The position numbers were made by a program, and so were the translations under genes. Below the pieces are notes generated by a model. That model did no database searches. It was given only the letters and a program-made list of their open reading frames with translations, and was not told the origin of the DNA. A DNA stretch of 64,000 nucleotides from Halicephalobus mephisto (Eukaryota; Nematoda; Chromadorea; Rhabditida; Panagrolaimidae): contig SWDT01000187.1 of assembly GCA_009193035.1 (NCBI GenBank), positions 62,001-126,000 of the forward strand, given 5' to 3'. Of the stretch, positions 1 through 11,464 are shown piece by piece (positions within the stretch are counted from its first letter, which is position 1; each line of letters begins with the position of its first letter).

Positions 1-288
1 TTGTTTTTAGTTGTCGTGGATAAAGCTAGTCCAAATTTATTGACCGACTGGCAAAAAATCATGTTTTCAGAAAACAACGATTTTTTGTAAATAGCACCTT
101 TGCCAATTTTCAGCTTTTTCGAGCATACACAGATATTATGAAACCATTTGTAGCTGAGCGCAACCAACAAATAAGAGATCTTGAGTCAATTTTTAGTATC
201 AATCGGATATACAATAGTTGCTTCTTTAAGACTTTAATTGATGATGCTTTGTATTACTGGGGAAATTTATGTTGTGCATGCAAAAAAG

Positions 289-745
289 AGCATATTAAAA
301 CGGCTCTAATATACCGGATATATTATATTTGATGTACTGACACATTAAATACAATGCATTGATATCAATCTAATGTATCGGTATATTGAATATAATATAC
401 CTGATATATCAGAACCGTTTTAATATATCGACATGTTACATAAAATACACTGATACTAACTTGATGTATCGATATATTTAATATAATATATCAGATACAT
501 TATACACAATGCACTGATATCAACTTGATGTATCGGTACATAAAACACATTGTATCTAACACATCAGAGCTGTTTTAATGTATCGATATATTACATATAA
601 TACATTGATATTCTGTTTAATGTGTTGGTATATTGAATACAGTGTGCCGATATCATATTTAATGTGTAGATATATTAAATATATCCGATATATCCGATAC
701 ATCAGAATCATTTTAATCTATCTATACATTATATGTCATATATCC
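289..745. repeat. AT-rich GATACATT-type palindromic repeat element, copy 1
   Basis: This stretch is built of short degenerate units that alternate direct and inverted forms of words such as GATACATT, TGTATCGATACA and CGGATACATTATATT. The two ends are roughly inverted copies of each other: near 295 a 'TTAAAACGGCTCTAATATA' word faces a reverse-complement relative near 700-730. The same family recurs at 2284-2684, 23268-23590 and 52200-52980. No coding signal is seen; reading frames here are chance. Confidence 0.75.
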
Positions 746-2283
746 ATTTTTCATGTATGATGAGCACTATTAAGCTCTAAAATCAAATAAAACTCAAATT
801 GATTTTATTCAGTTAATCTTGGTTTCTCATAATATGAAACTTATGACTTCCAATATGATATCTCTTATAGGTTATTATTTCGTCGTAATCAGAGTTGTCA
901 ATTTTTCAATTATTTCGAAATCAGCAGATCTGTTATATTTTTCTTTTCAAAGTTGATGGTCAAAGTACAAATTTAGATGTTTCACAATGAAATACAGGAC
1001 TATATTATGACTTAACAGATCCAGATATCAAGTCTGTCGATTTAAGAGATTGTTGAAATAGAAAAAATCTGTCAATGTTGTTTTAGTACGAAAAGTCCAA
1101 ATTTCAACCTCGAACTTTGATCGTCGATTTTGATAAAACAGACTATTGATTGATATTTATATTTTTGATTTAAAAACATTAAGCAATTCAGAAGCCCCTA
1201 CACGCGAATCCAACTGGAAAGCTGGGTCAAAGGAAACGACAATTAGAATTGAATTATTCAAAATTAAATTGTAATTTGTTGTATAAATTTGATTGTGCGA
1301 TATAGGGATAAAAAGTAAAAACAATCCAGAATATAAAAATGCTTATTAGTTACAGTGAATTGTAACTTTACTTTTTCATGCTTCACACCTAATTAAACTT
1401 CGTTAATTACACGTTATGTTTGAGATCAACGATTGGAAATTTATCGATTGACAGAAAAAATCATATTATAGAAAACAATTTTTGATAACACTATTTCTTT
1501 GGAATCAAATATATGGATTCATTCATTTCTTCTCAAAAGTATTCTCACTATCATGTCTGTTGCTGCTTATATTGTTTCTAGTCGTGAGATTTACTACCAT
1601 GTCAAGTGCCATAAGCACCACGTCATTCGGAGGACTCCTTCTAAGAAGTCTATCGGTAAATTTAAAAAAATTCTTCAAAATACCTATTTCGAAATCTTAA
1701 ATATATAAAAACAAACTTTTTTCAAGAATACGTGAGAATCTGATTTTATTTTTAAACATCTTTTTCAACAATAATCTGGAAAGTTTAAGATTGAATTTAT
1801 TTTTTATTATTATTGTAGAAAATAATTAAACAACTATAATCAACGAAGAAAATTAATTTATTAAAAATTGATTAAAATTTGTTAAACTAAAAATTCTAAA
1901 ATAAAAAACCTCACATAATAGTTCAAAATTTTTTTTGATATTTTAAATTCTTCATTTTTTCAATTTTTTATTTCAAAAGAGTCCAAACAAGAAATAGCGC
2001 ATTCGGGATATGTACTCGATAAGATAAAACAAAAGATATAGGTTGTTTTTGAAGCTTACTTTTCAATTTCGAATCTGGATATGCAGTTTTACATTTGTCT
2101 GATATTCTCGTTCTGAAAGGACTTCAACTAGAAATAGACAACAAATTTCAGACATGTATCCAATGAGATAAAACATGAGATAATTTATTGATGAAGATTA
2201 TTGGAACTGAATTTCTACTCTCAATATGTGAAGTTTAACATTTTAAAATTTTTCGCATTCCAGAAAAACTACTAACAAAAGAT
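746..2283. other. Gene-poor stretch with one weak exon candidate
   Basis: No convincing gene is seen. A short frame from an ATG at 1553 reads about 36 residues, begins MSVAAYIV, is rich in His/Lys/Arg, and runs to a possible donor (GTAAATTT) near 1656. It could be a first exon but nothing supports it further. A dispersed repeat copy occupies 1677-1950. The rest is AT-rich unique-looking DNA. Confidence 0.4.
1677..1950 (+). repeat. Dispersed ~275 bp repeat, copy A
   Basis: This segment is nearly identical (a few mismatches and indels by eye) to 10554-10830, which lies inside lsm-4 intron 2. Shared landmarks are 'CAAGAATACGTGAGAATCTG', the run 'TTTTCAACAATAATCTGG' and 'CTATAATCAACGAAGAAAAT'. 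Similarity fades at both ends, so the pair marks a mobile or recently duplicated unit. I see no terminal inverted repeats and no coding potential. Confidence 0.8.
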
Positions 2284-2684
2284 AGTTGGTATATAATGTA
2301 TGGATATATTGGAACAGATCTGATGTATCGGATACATTATATTTTACACACCAATACATTAGAGCTACTTTTGTGTATAGTATTAGATATGTATTTTACC
2401 ACAGTATTAGAAACAGATTTCAATATACACACAAAAACGATGCATGGTATATAATGTATAGATATATTAAAACGGGTGTGATTCAACGGATATATTATAT
2501 TTAATACATTGATATATTAACTTGATATCAGTGCATTGAACATAACATATCGATGCATTGAAACGGATCTGATCTATCGGATACATTACATTCAACATAT
2601 TGATACATTAAGTTGATATCAGTGTATTGTATTTAATGTATCTTATACATCAGAGCTGTTTCAATCTATTCATACATTATATAC
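2284..2684. repeat. GATACATT-type palindromic repeat element, copy 2, with ~50 bp inverted ends
   Basis: The left end begins GGTATATAATGTATGGATAT and the right end, read on the minus strand, begins GGTACATAGTATATAATGTA, so the element has imperfect terminal inverted repeats of about 50 bp. The interior is the same degenerate GATACATT/TATCGATA mixture as the other copies. It directly abuts the first frame of the Hsp70-like gene, whose first in-frame ATG (2686) falls at the element's edge. Confidence 0.75.
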
Positions 2685-2685
2685 T

Positions 2686-5600
2686 ATGTACCGTGTTTTG
2701 TATGTAATGTCAGTTGAGATGTCAATTTTAGGACGAAACGATAATCATCTTTATTATGCAAGGATGTGCTTTGCCATGTTGCCTAATGAGATTAAAGCTT
2801 TGGTTCTGATATGTAGAGGAGATGTGGAATTGCCAGTTGTAGCAAGGATCGCGGACGAAGCCAAACGAATCACTTCTAACGTCACGGTTATTTCTACTTG
2901 TGTTGCTAAATTGAAATTTGTTCTTGACGAAATTCCACGAAATAATATCATACTTGGTGATTATTTACTGATTACTTTTATTCTCCAAGGATTGACCGAA
3001 TTTGTGGTTCTTGAAAGATGTTTGAACAAGTTTTATCCAGTTAAGAGAATCTTTGGAAGTATTTTAAATCTTTCAGAAGATATTCAAAACATTTTTAATA
3101 AAACGAAAATTAATCATCTCGTTGTTGTTTATGAAAAAACTAAATCAAATTCTGAAATTTTAAAATTTCTAGAAAACTATCCAGAAGCGATCAAGATTAA
3201 TTACGAATTTTATTCAAATTTCTTTAGTTTTGGTGGAATTAGAAAAGCCTGGGCAACTCTTAATCCGATGAACACTTGGGATATTGTTAATTTCTGCAGT
3301 GGATTGGATGCTTGTTTCAGTGGGATGTTCGATCGAACAGAAGTCCTCGTTCCTTTTGGAGCTGAATTTCCTTTAAAAGTTTATCCCATTTCGTCAAAAA
3401 ACAACCATATGGTAAGTCAACTATTTTAAAAATATAATTTATGTCTATTGTGATTTAACTACTCCTGGGGGGTATTTAAGATTAGATTTAATTTATTACA
3501 AAATTAACAATTACCCACTAATTTTAATGTTCTATACAAACAACTACCGTAACCACCTCAGGAACTGTTGTAAGAGTTAATTCGTGTTTTATTCTACCTC
3601 ATATTGAGTTCTGAAAAATCTTAGAAGTTTATGTGTTGTGATATCCACTCCCGGGAGGTATTTAAAACTAGATTTAATTTATTACAAAATTAACAATTAC
3701 CCGCTAGTTTTAATATTCTATACAAACAACTACCGTAACCACCTCAGGAACTGTTGTAAGAGTTAATTCGTGTCCTCTCTCAATACCTAAATCTAGAAAT
3801 ATTTTTAAGAATAATTTCAATAAAACCTCGATCGAAAATTGTAATTTTTATTCGATTTTTACAAATCCATAAACTTTAACAATAATGAAATACAGTAGGA
3901 TAATAAACAATAAATATAATTTTTAGATTTACTTCGCCGAAGACACTGTTGAAAAAAACGAAGAAATCGGACTACATTCCGGTCCTGCTTTTGACGATAG
4001 AATTTTCACTTTTTTCGAAATCGATAAAGTTGTTCTTGATTTTGATGAACACGGAATTCCGAAGATTCCTGATTATTCTGATTCTGAAAGTAATATTCTG
4101 GAAAATAACAAGTCTTACAGTAACTTGTCAATTGATATCGGATCTCAACATGGTTATAACGCTTCTGAAAAAATAAAATTTCACGAAAATCAGAATCTTC
4201 GTTATTTGAGAAATTTGGATTCTGATTCTACAGTAGAAGTCGAAAATGAATCGGAATTTAATCTTGACAGAAATAATGAAAATGATGATGTTAGAGATTT
4301 CACATATGATGAAATACATCGAAATGATTATGAATTTTTCGAATCGGATGAAATATATCAAAGTAATTATGGATTTTTCGAATCTAATATGAATGAAAAT
4401 CATCCCAGCTCTGCAAACGGATATTCTGACACTTATAACAGAGAACCTAATGTTGGTAATGATAGTTATGAAATTGAGGATAGATATTTCCAACATGATG
4501 ATAGATATAATTACGGACGTGAAGGATACTCTACATCTAGTAACGGATATCGGGAAGTTTACAATGACAATATTAGAATTCATAGAAGTAGAGGACAGTC
4601 TTATAGCGTTAATGCTGAGTATCAAAGAGGATTTTTTGGGAATGACGAATATTGTGAAGGACCTCCTATTGATGATGAATATAATAGAAGATCTCCTATT
4701 AGTGGTGAATATCGTAGAGGATCTATTGATGATGAATATTGTGAAGGACCTTCTATTGATGATGAATATCATAGAAGATCTCCTATTAGCGATGAATATC
4801 GTAGGAGATCTATTCGTGATGAATTTTGTGAAGGACCTACTATCAATGATGAATATCATAGAAGATCTCCTATTGGTAGTGAATATTGTGAAGGATCCTC
4901 TGATAATTATGGATATCGACGAGGATCTCCTGTTCGTGATGGATACCGACGACAATCTCTTGACGACAGGTATCGACGAGGATCTTATGATGGATACCCA
5001 CGACAGTATCCTACTCACAACGAATATCAACGAGAATTTCCCATTCTTGACGATTATCGAGAATCTTCTATTCATCGATCCGCGAATCACTACTTTGGTG
5101 CACACTTCTATGAACCTTCGAACTTAGATATTTCAGGAAATCCTATCCCAATGAGACACTCAGCGAGTTCTCAAAGATCTCATCGTTTTGATGATCCAGA
5201 AGTTGAAGATTATTCTGATGATCGGAACATCAGAACACCTCAGGGACGGTCGACCAGAACTGAGATTGTTCTTAGATCTGATGGATATTGTGGTATCGTA
5301 ATCACAAATGGAACTATCCAGAAATTAAAATCCGTAGACGGCAACCGATGGATGCCTATGTACATATCCATGAAGACCGGAATTCCGGTGGTCGGACACA
5401 ACGCTCTAGAAGACTACCGTAATTATCCAAAATACGTTATCTTTGGTGAATTTTTAAATTATTAAAAACTATCTTAATCGTCTCAAATAGAGTATTTTTG
5501 ACAATTTTTATTTTTAAATCACAAAAATTAAAAATCATTTTAAAAAAAATTATTTTTAATTTTTATAATTTTATTTTTAAAGATTTCCGAAAATTTTGTT

Positions 5601-5950
5601 TAAAAAATTTATTTTTAAGTTTTATAATGTTTTTTAATTTTTCAGATTTGTTACAATTTGTTGGAAAAAAATTCGACGAAATCCGTATCCGTCCGGAGTG
5701 GGGATTTTGGGTGATTCCGACGGATGATGGAAGGTTCACGATCCACTGTAAATCGGCCTACGGAAAAGCGGAATTTACGCTTAGAAGAGCTCTAAGTATA
5801 ATCCTCAGATCATTGATGGATATCGTTGAAGCCGAAATCGGAGCAAATAACGTAATTTTGAAAACAAATTTTTCTTTGACTTCTGAAGAACATCGAATTT
5901 TTACAGATGTCTGTAATCTCAGCGGATTCAAAAATATTGAAGTTGTTTGA
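2686..5950 (+). CDS. Hsp70-like protein with permuted domain order and a Tyr/Arg-rich repeat linker
   Basis: Three exons fit: 2686-3411, 3927-5445 and 5646-5950, with all joins in frame. The first part (about residues 50-300) resembles Hsp70 nucleotide-binding lobe II followed by the substrate-binding beta domain, for example DFDEHGIPKI where Hsp70 has a 'FDIDANGI' strand. A long linker follows, built of about ten 'DEYxRRSPI' units (near 4630-5040). The C-terminal part (about 660-850) resembles the start of Hsp70: a GYCGIVITNG first strand, then VIFDLLQFVGKKFDE where Hsp70 has 'VFDAKRLIGRKFDD'. So the order is lobe II, substrate domain, linker, lobe I. The phosphate loops DLGGGT and GGSTR are absent, so ATPase activity is doubtful. 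The true start is uncertain: ATGs at 2686, 2707 and 2719 are in frame, and TTTTAG at about 2730 could be an acceptor for missing upstream exons. Confidence 0.65.
3463..3775. repeat. ~185 bp direct repeat in intron 1 of the Hsp70-like gene
   Basis: Two near-identical copies begin at about 3463 and 3647. Both carry 'ACAACTACCGTAACCACCTC' and 'GGAACTGTTGTAAGAGTTAA'. Only a few substitutions separate them, so the duplication is recent. Confidence 0.8.
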
Positions 5951-6817
5951 TTTTTGGAAATTTTTTTATAAATTTCTTTGGGGATACTGTAATTTTGATT
6001 ATGATTTCATAAGTACCCATAAGTACAGTATATGTGGTAATTAGTCTTACAAAGTAGAAAGAAAATCATATATCGCTATACTCTACTCCAAAAATTCCCG
6101 GATTTATTCAAGAAGGATATAGTTCAAAAAAAGTAAGCACAAAATCATTTAAGATTACGAAATAATGCAAAACTAAAAACATAAACTACTTTATTTCCTA
6201 AAAAGTTTTGAAAATCCGCATCGAGATAATTTTTTAATTACTTGATTTTCAATTTTAATAATATAATTTTTATTAAATTTTAGAAATTCGTTTCAAGACT
6301 ATTTTGTAATTGTTTTATTTTTATGATACTGTAGTTTTTTCGAGCTCTCAAAATTCGCTTTAGGATAATTTTTTAATTACTTCATTTTTGAATTTTTATA
6401 ATATAATTTTTATTAAATTTTAGAAATTCGTTTCAAGACTATTTCGTAATTGTTTGATTTTTGATGATACTGTAGTTTTTTCGAGCTCTCAAAATTCGCT
6501 TCGGGATAATTTTTTAATTACTCCATTTTTGAATTTTTATATTGTATAATTTTGGGGATTTTTTTGCGAGTATGGAAGAAAATTCTTTGAAAAGGATGAT
6601 CCCAGATTGGATGGATGGTCACGAGTGACCCACATTACGGTCGTTTGGACAGACTTGTCGTTTCTCCGATCAGTGTTTTTCGGGGCAAAAAGGTCCTTGA
6701 GGAGTGGTTCAAGGCCCTGACCCCATTGCCGACTTTCCAAATCACCTAAATTGGATAAAGTTATTCGGTCAAATTTTGTTCGATTTAATTTGTGACTAAA
6801 TTTATTTTTTAAAAAAA
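5951..6817. other. Intergenic region: tandem repeat plus GC-richer block
   Basis: About 6205-6540 holds two to three copies of a ~145 bp unit containing 'GATACTGTAGTTTTTTCGAG' and 'AAATTCGTTTCAAGACTATT'. Next comes a conspicuously GC-richer island, about 6590-6745, with no convincing frame, directly upstream of the secreted-protein start at 6818. It may be that gene's promoter or a non-coding RNA; this is inference from composition only. Confidence 0.5.
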
Positions 6818-8365
6818 ATGAAATTATTTTTATTATTTTTATTTTTTACTTTTGTTCGTTCTCAAAGACAACTGAAATCCGCGATCCAAGGAATCCACTG
6901 TGCAAAAAACCAAGTTGTCAATAAAGTTACTTTTTACGAAGACGGGGCTGTCGAAGCAGAATGTGGTCCGATTCCTTGTGGAACTTCAGGAGCCAAATGC
7001 GTCGAAGACCAGACAAATTGCAGAGCCGATACTCCATTCGTCTTTAGTGGAATGAAATGGGCTCCAAACGGCCAGTCATTGCTTCTGAGATGCTGTTCCT
7101 TGGAGGTCGGAAACAAGATGTACGTCGGAACAGACATGATCAGCTTGGGGAGCTTCTACGCCGGAGGACCTGTCGACCCTAAGGACAAGTTCGGTCACGG
7201 AGGAATGGAGTACGATTTCGTAAGCAGCATCAGAGCCGAACAGTAAGTTTTAATTTTTTTAAAAATGATTAAAATTCAAAAAAAAAATGATTGAAATTTT
7301 TAAAAAAATTTAAAAAAGTTAAAATTCAAAAAAAATAAAAAACGGTTAAAATTTTTTAAAAAATAAAAAATGATTAAAATTTTTAAAAAAATAAAAAAAA
7401 GTTAAAATTCAAAAAAAAATAAAAAACGGTTAAAATTAAAAAAAAATAAAAAATGATTAAAATTTTAAAAAATTAAAAATAGTTAAAATTTTAAAAAATT
7501 AAAAATGATTAAAATTTTAAAAAAATAAATATTTAAAAAATAAAAATAATTTTAATTTTAAAAATTGATAAAAATTTTAATATTTTCGAATTATCAAAAT
7601 TGATTTCAGAGGAGGAATCAGAATCTGGGTCCACAGAATCATGTGTGCTTCTCAAAGTGAACAAGCTCATCAGCAATCTGAAATCAGAAGAGCTCCTCCA
7701 TCAAGAGTCGACGGAGCTTCAAATGTGTAAGTTTTATTTCATAATAAACAACCATAGGAACACTATATATGAGAAATAAGATTCACAAGGCAAAGTAGTA
7801 ATAATAATGTTTTTCATATATGAAAAGTAAGATTCTATAAAAGTACTAATAATAATGTTTTTCATATATGAAAAGTAAGATTCTATAAAAGTAGTAATAA
7901 TAATATTTTTCATATATGAAAAGTAAGATTCTATAAAAGTACTAATAATAATATTTTTCATATATGAAAAGTAAAAATTTGTAAAGTAAGATTCTATAAA
8001 ACTAATAATAATAATATTTTTCATATATGAAAAATGTAATTTTCTAAATTTGTTCGATGAGAAATAGCTGTAAGAATAAGTTTTATATGTGAAAAATAAG
8101 ATTTTGTAAAGTAGGAACGTGGATTAAGTTTTTTGTTGATTATGAATATTTTTAATTATTTATTTTAACTTGTATTTTGTAACTTTTTAGAGCTCCTGAT
8201 CCTCGTTCTTTCGAAGAACGTCGACGAGAAGTCCTCCGGCAATTGGCCGAGAACCAAGACAGCCAACCCGAAGCTGTCGAACAAGTTCCCCAGAATCCTC
8301 TTCAGTACCGCCCTCCCATGCGCGACCATCCCATCCCCGCCGAAGCTGAAACTCGACTTTTGTAA
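6818..8365 (+). CDS. Secreted cysteine-rich protein, Wart-like (nematode hedgehog-related family)
   Basis: Exons 6818-7242, 7610-7726 and 8191-8365 join in frame to give 238 residues. The N-terminus MKLFLLFLFFTFVRSQ is a clear signal peptide. The mature part has a regular cysteine pattern, a CC pair near residue 92 (LLLRCCSLEV), then a GG...YDFVSSI stretch ending in a VHRIMC motif. From memory this matches the layout of the Wart domain of nematode hedgehog-related proteins: paired CC, a Gly-Gly segment, YDF/FDY, and a final Arg-x-x-Cys. No autoprocessing Hog/Hint domain follows; the tail is a hydrophilic Arg/Glu/Pro-rich stretch. A second protein with a similar cysteine pattern lies at 12392-13477. 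Family assignment is moderate; the secreted prediction is strong. An AATAAA lies near 8418. Confidence 0.7.
7770..8040. repeat. ~47 bp minisatellite in intron 2 of the Wart-like gene
   Basis: About six imperfect copies of a unit containing 'TTTTCATATATGAAAAGTAA' and 'GATTCTATAAAAGTA' run head to tail. The repeats create a spurious open frame on the minus strand (7734-8024). Confidence 0.85.
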
Positions 8366-8500
8366 ATTCCTCTCGATTCTGGAATGATGTCACCACGTAA
8401 ATCTCATGCAAATTTTAATAAATTTTCATAAAAATCTCCGAAAAAAAAAATATAAAAGAAAAATTTTCAAAAAAATTATGTTTATTGTTTTTTCATCTTC

Positions 8501-9818
8501 ATGGAGAGTCCCCGCGCTTCTGGAAATTCCTCCGGTAGAGATTTTGTCAAATCTGTCTATTGTCCGATAGAAAAAGAACCAGCTGAAGCGACTTCTGGAG
8601 GTGAAGAAGACGATAGTAATGGATTCTGCCGTGCTCCAGAAGTCGTCTCTCGCGCTCTGAAATTTCGTAAAAACAAAATTCCTATGGATTCAGTTTATGT
8701 AAAACATGGTTGGGATAGAGTACCACATTATATAACTTCAAAAAAGAACATCAATGGAGACGATTTTACAGAATTTCAACATGCTCCAGAAGCTATACCT
8801 GGTAGATCTAACATCCCAGAACTCTATAAAAATAGTATTCCTGAGGATTCTGTTTATATGGAACCTGGTTCAGGTAAGAGTTTACATCATAAAATTGAAA
8901 GAAAATATGCTAATGAAGATGATTCTAAAGAATTTCAACATGCTTCAAAAGATGTTTCTAGTGGATTTCCTATTCCAGAACTCTATAAAAACACTATTCC
9001 TGAGGATTCTGTTTATATCAAACCTAATTCTAACAAAACTCCATATTATTTAACAACAAGAAATAATTTCGAAGAAGATTATCCTAAAAAATCCCAATTC
9101 GTTCCAGCAGCTGTCTTTGGTTCATCTGCTCCTCCAGAATTCCCAAAAACCACTGTCCCTGAGGATTCTGTTTATATTCGACCTTATTGGAATGGAAATC
9201 CATATAAAAAAATTTCAAAAAAAAACATTATTGATGATTTTGAAATTATTGCTTTTTCTAAAATGGAATCTTTGATTTCTGGAGCCAGAAATGACCATCA
9301 AGCCCTCCGGCAATTGACCCAAGCAACAGCCAGACCAGACGAAATCGGAATCAGGAACTTGTCAGAAATGACGTCATTCCCTGAGGCTAGCAATTCTGAA
9401 ACAAAATCCAATACTCCGAATCCTGAAATTTTTCCGAATTTCAATATTAAAAAACTCCAAAATTACAGAATTTTAAACAATTTTAACAATGTCGAAACTT
9501 ATGGAATCAAAAATGTAAGATTTTTGAACATTTTTTATATAGGAAATTTTTTAGGAAAGCATGTACGTCGGAATTCCGAATATTTTCCGTTTTGCCGGTG
9601 ACCGTAATCCAGACCACGACATCTTCCGGAAGATCTCTAGTCTTCAAAACGAGATTCGAAATTATCAGAAATCTCCAGAAGAGAACCCGAATATGACTAT
9701 TTTCTCCGACAACGATCACCAGGATCTTATTTCTCCATTTGCTCAGTTATCCTCAAGCCTACAGTATTCTAATTATCACTTAGAACACCTCCGAGAACCC
9801 AATTCTACAGTACAGTAA
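8501..9818 (+). CDS. Unknown hydrophilic protein with internal PEDSVY repeats
   Basis: Exons 8501-9514 and 9555-9818 join in frame across a 40 bp intron (AAT|GTAAGA ... TTTTTTAG|GAA), giving about 425 residues. I do not recognise it. The first ~250 residues contain four to five spaced repeats of the form 'ELYKNxIPEDSVYxxP' separated by ~40 variable residues. No signal peptide, membrane segment or catalytic motif is visible. The gene starts 135 bp after the Wart-like gene on the same strand, a spacing compatible with an operon, although no clean acceptor lies right before the ATG. Its final 41 codons sit in the first unit of a 152 bp tandem triplication, so the C-terminus is evolving by duplication. 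Confidence 0.65.
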
Positions 9819-10127
9819 TTATAAGCTTTTAGAAGAGAATTTGAAAATAATTTTCTTCAACAACGATCAACAGGATCTTATTTCTCCATTTCCTACACTT
9901 TTTTCGAGCCTACAGTATTCTAATTACCACTTAGAACACCTCCGAGAACCCAATTCTACAGTACAGTAATTATAAGTTTTTATAAGAGAATCTGAATGAC
10001 TATTTTCTCCGACAACGATCACCAGGATCTTATTTCTCCATTTCCTAAGTTATCCCCAAGCCTACAGTATTCTAATTACCACTTAGAAGACCTCCGAGAA
10101 CCCAATTCTACAGTACAGTAGTTATTT
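9679..10127 (+). repeat. Three tandem ~152 bp copies of the 3' coding end of the 8501 gene
   Basis: Copies start near 9679, 9832 and 9983. The first encodes the last 41 residues of the gene (MTIFSDNDHQ...NSTVQ) and its stop. The third copy keeps an intact 41-residue frame (9996-10121) differing at a handful of residues. The second has lost its start and frame. Shared words include 'CAGTATTCTAATTA' and 'ACCTCCGAGAACCCAATTCT'. Confidence 0.9.
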
Positions 10128-10210
10128 CATCTTTATTGGTCTCTTGATAGATAAAGATTCAACTTGTATTTTTTGCAAAAGGAGATCTGAAAGAACAAGA
10201 CAAACCCAAG

Positions 10211-11464
10211 TTAATGTCGATCTCTTTGGTATCCACTGTTGTAGTAAGTACCTCCACCATGTCCTCCTCTTTGTTGACGTTGATTCTGATTTGTGAATTG
10301 ACGAAAATTTCCAGTTCCACGAGTATTGTTGTAGTTTCCTCTGCCTCTGGACGTTCCTTGTCCTCGACTGAACCTGTTGCCTCTCATTTGTTGTTGCTGA
10401 TGCTGTTGACGACGGACTTCGACGACTTCTTCGTTTACTGCCATCATCACTTCCTCCGGAATTCTCATCAGTTTTATCGTCGGACCTCTGACGTACACCT
10501 CGGGAACTTTGAAAAACTTATCTCCGTCCTAAAAACTCAGAATTAAATATTTAAAAATACATATTTCGAAATTTTAGATATATAAAAAAAACTTTTTTCA
10601 AGAATACGTGAGAATCTGATTTTATTTTTTAAACATCTTTTTCAACAATAATCTGGAAAGTTTAGGATTGAATTTGTTTTTTATTATTATTGTAGAAAAT
10701 AATTAAATAACTATAATCAACGAAGAAAATTAATTTATTAAAAATTGATTAAAATTTGTTAAACTAAAAATTCTAAAATAAAAAACCTCATCTAATAGTT
10801 CAAAATTTTTTTTGATATTTTAAATTCATTTTTCACTAGATTTTAGTCAAAAGTAAAAAAAAAACGAATTTTTGAAATTCAATAATATAAAAAATTTAAA
10901 TTACTTCAAAAAATCAATGTTACCTAAATTTAACTCTCGATATATGAAATCCATTTCCCTAGTTTTCCACTCCAGAATGATATCCAGCAGAATAGAATAC
11001 GGATCCTGGATATATATCAAAGAAAATAAAAAATTTAAATTATTTTAAAAAATCAATGTTACCTAAATTTAACTTTCGATATATGAAATCCAACGTTTTC
11101 CTAATTTCCTCATTCCAGAATTCCCAGCAATAGATGTCAGATTCTGAACGTATCCAAGAAGATTGCGAAATTAAAACTTGATTTTAAAAAACCACAAAGT
11201 CAAGTACCATCCTTGACGACTCTCGGAATTTCAACGAAACCAACCTTCGAAGTAAAAGTTGCGTCTTTCAAATGGATGTTCATCCATGAATCACATCCGG
11301 AAAGCAGTCCAATATATGAATCCCCGTTTTTGAGTTCAATTAACATTGTTTGATTTTGAGAGGATTTCAACAAAGAAAGTGGCAACTAAAATTTACATTT
11401 CATATATCAAAATCGTTTTTTCAGTATGGATTTCTCTGTAACAAGGAAATTAACTTACCACCAT
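10211..11464 (-). CDS. lsm-4: U6 snRNA-associated Sm-like protein LSm4
   Basis: Exons on the minus strand are 11459-11464, 11245-11385 and 10211-10528, giving 154 residues starting MVLPLSLLK. Residues 1-80 form the Sm fold: Sm1 has [11 protein letters not shown] and Sm2 has [15 protein letters not shown]. The remainder is Gln/Arg/Gly-rich with RG repeats, as in LSm4 of other eukaryotes. The protein would join the LSm2-8 ring on U6 snRNA and the LSm1-7 mRNA-decay ring. The first exon codes for just two amino acids. The intron 2 donor reads AAG|GTTGGT rather than GTAAGT; it is required because TSK joined to DGDKFFK restores the conserved Sm sequence. That 716 bp intron carries a dispersed repeat (10554-10830) and a tandem duplication (10885-11110). 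Confidence 0.93.
10554..10830 (+). repeat. Dispersed ~275 bp repeat, copy B, inside lsm-4 intron 2
   Basis: Near-identical to 1677-1950 in the same orientation on the plus strand, hence antisense to lsm-4. The boundaries fall in AT-rich sequence and no clear target duplication is seen. Confidence 0.8.
10885..11110. repeat. ~140 bp tandem duplication in lsm-4 intron 2
   Basis: Two adjacent copies share 'AAAAATCAATGTTACCTAAA' followed by 'TTTAACTYTCGATATATGAA', then diverge in their right halves. Confidence 0.7.

Noticed and set aside
2640..2700. CTGTTTCA piRNA-promoter-like word
   Set aside because: It lies inside the degenerate repeat family, where CTGTTTTA/CTGTTTCA variants arise by chance; spacing to a U start was not convincing.
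4128..5105. 325-codon minus-strand open frame
   Set aside because: It mirrors the repeat-rich exon of the Hsp70-like gene; low-complexity Ile/Ser/Arg composition and no splice signals.
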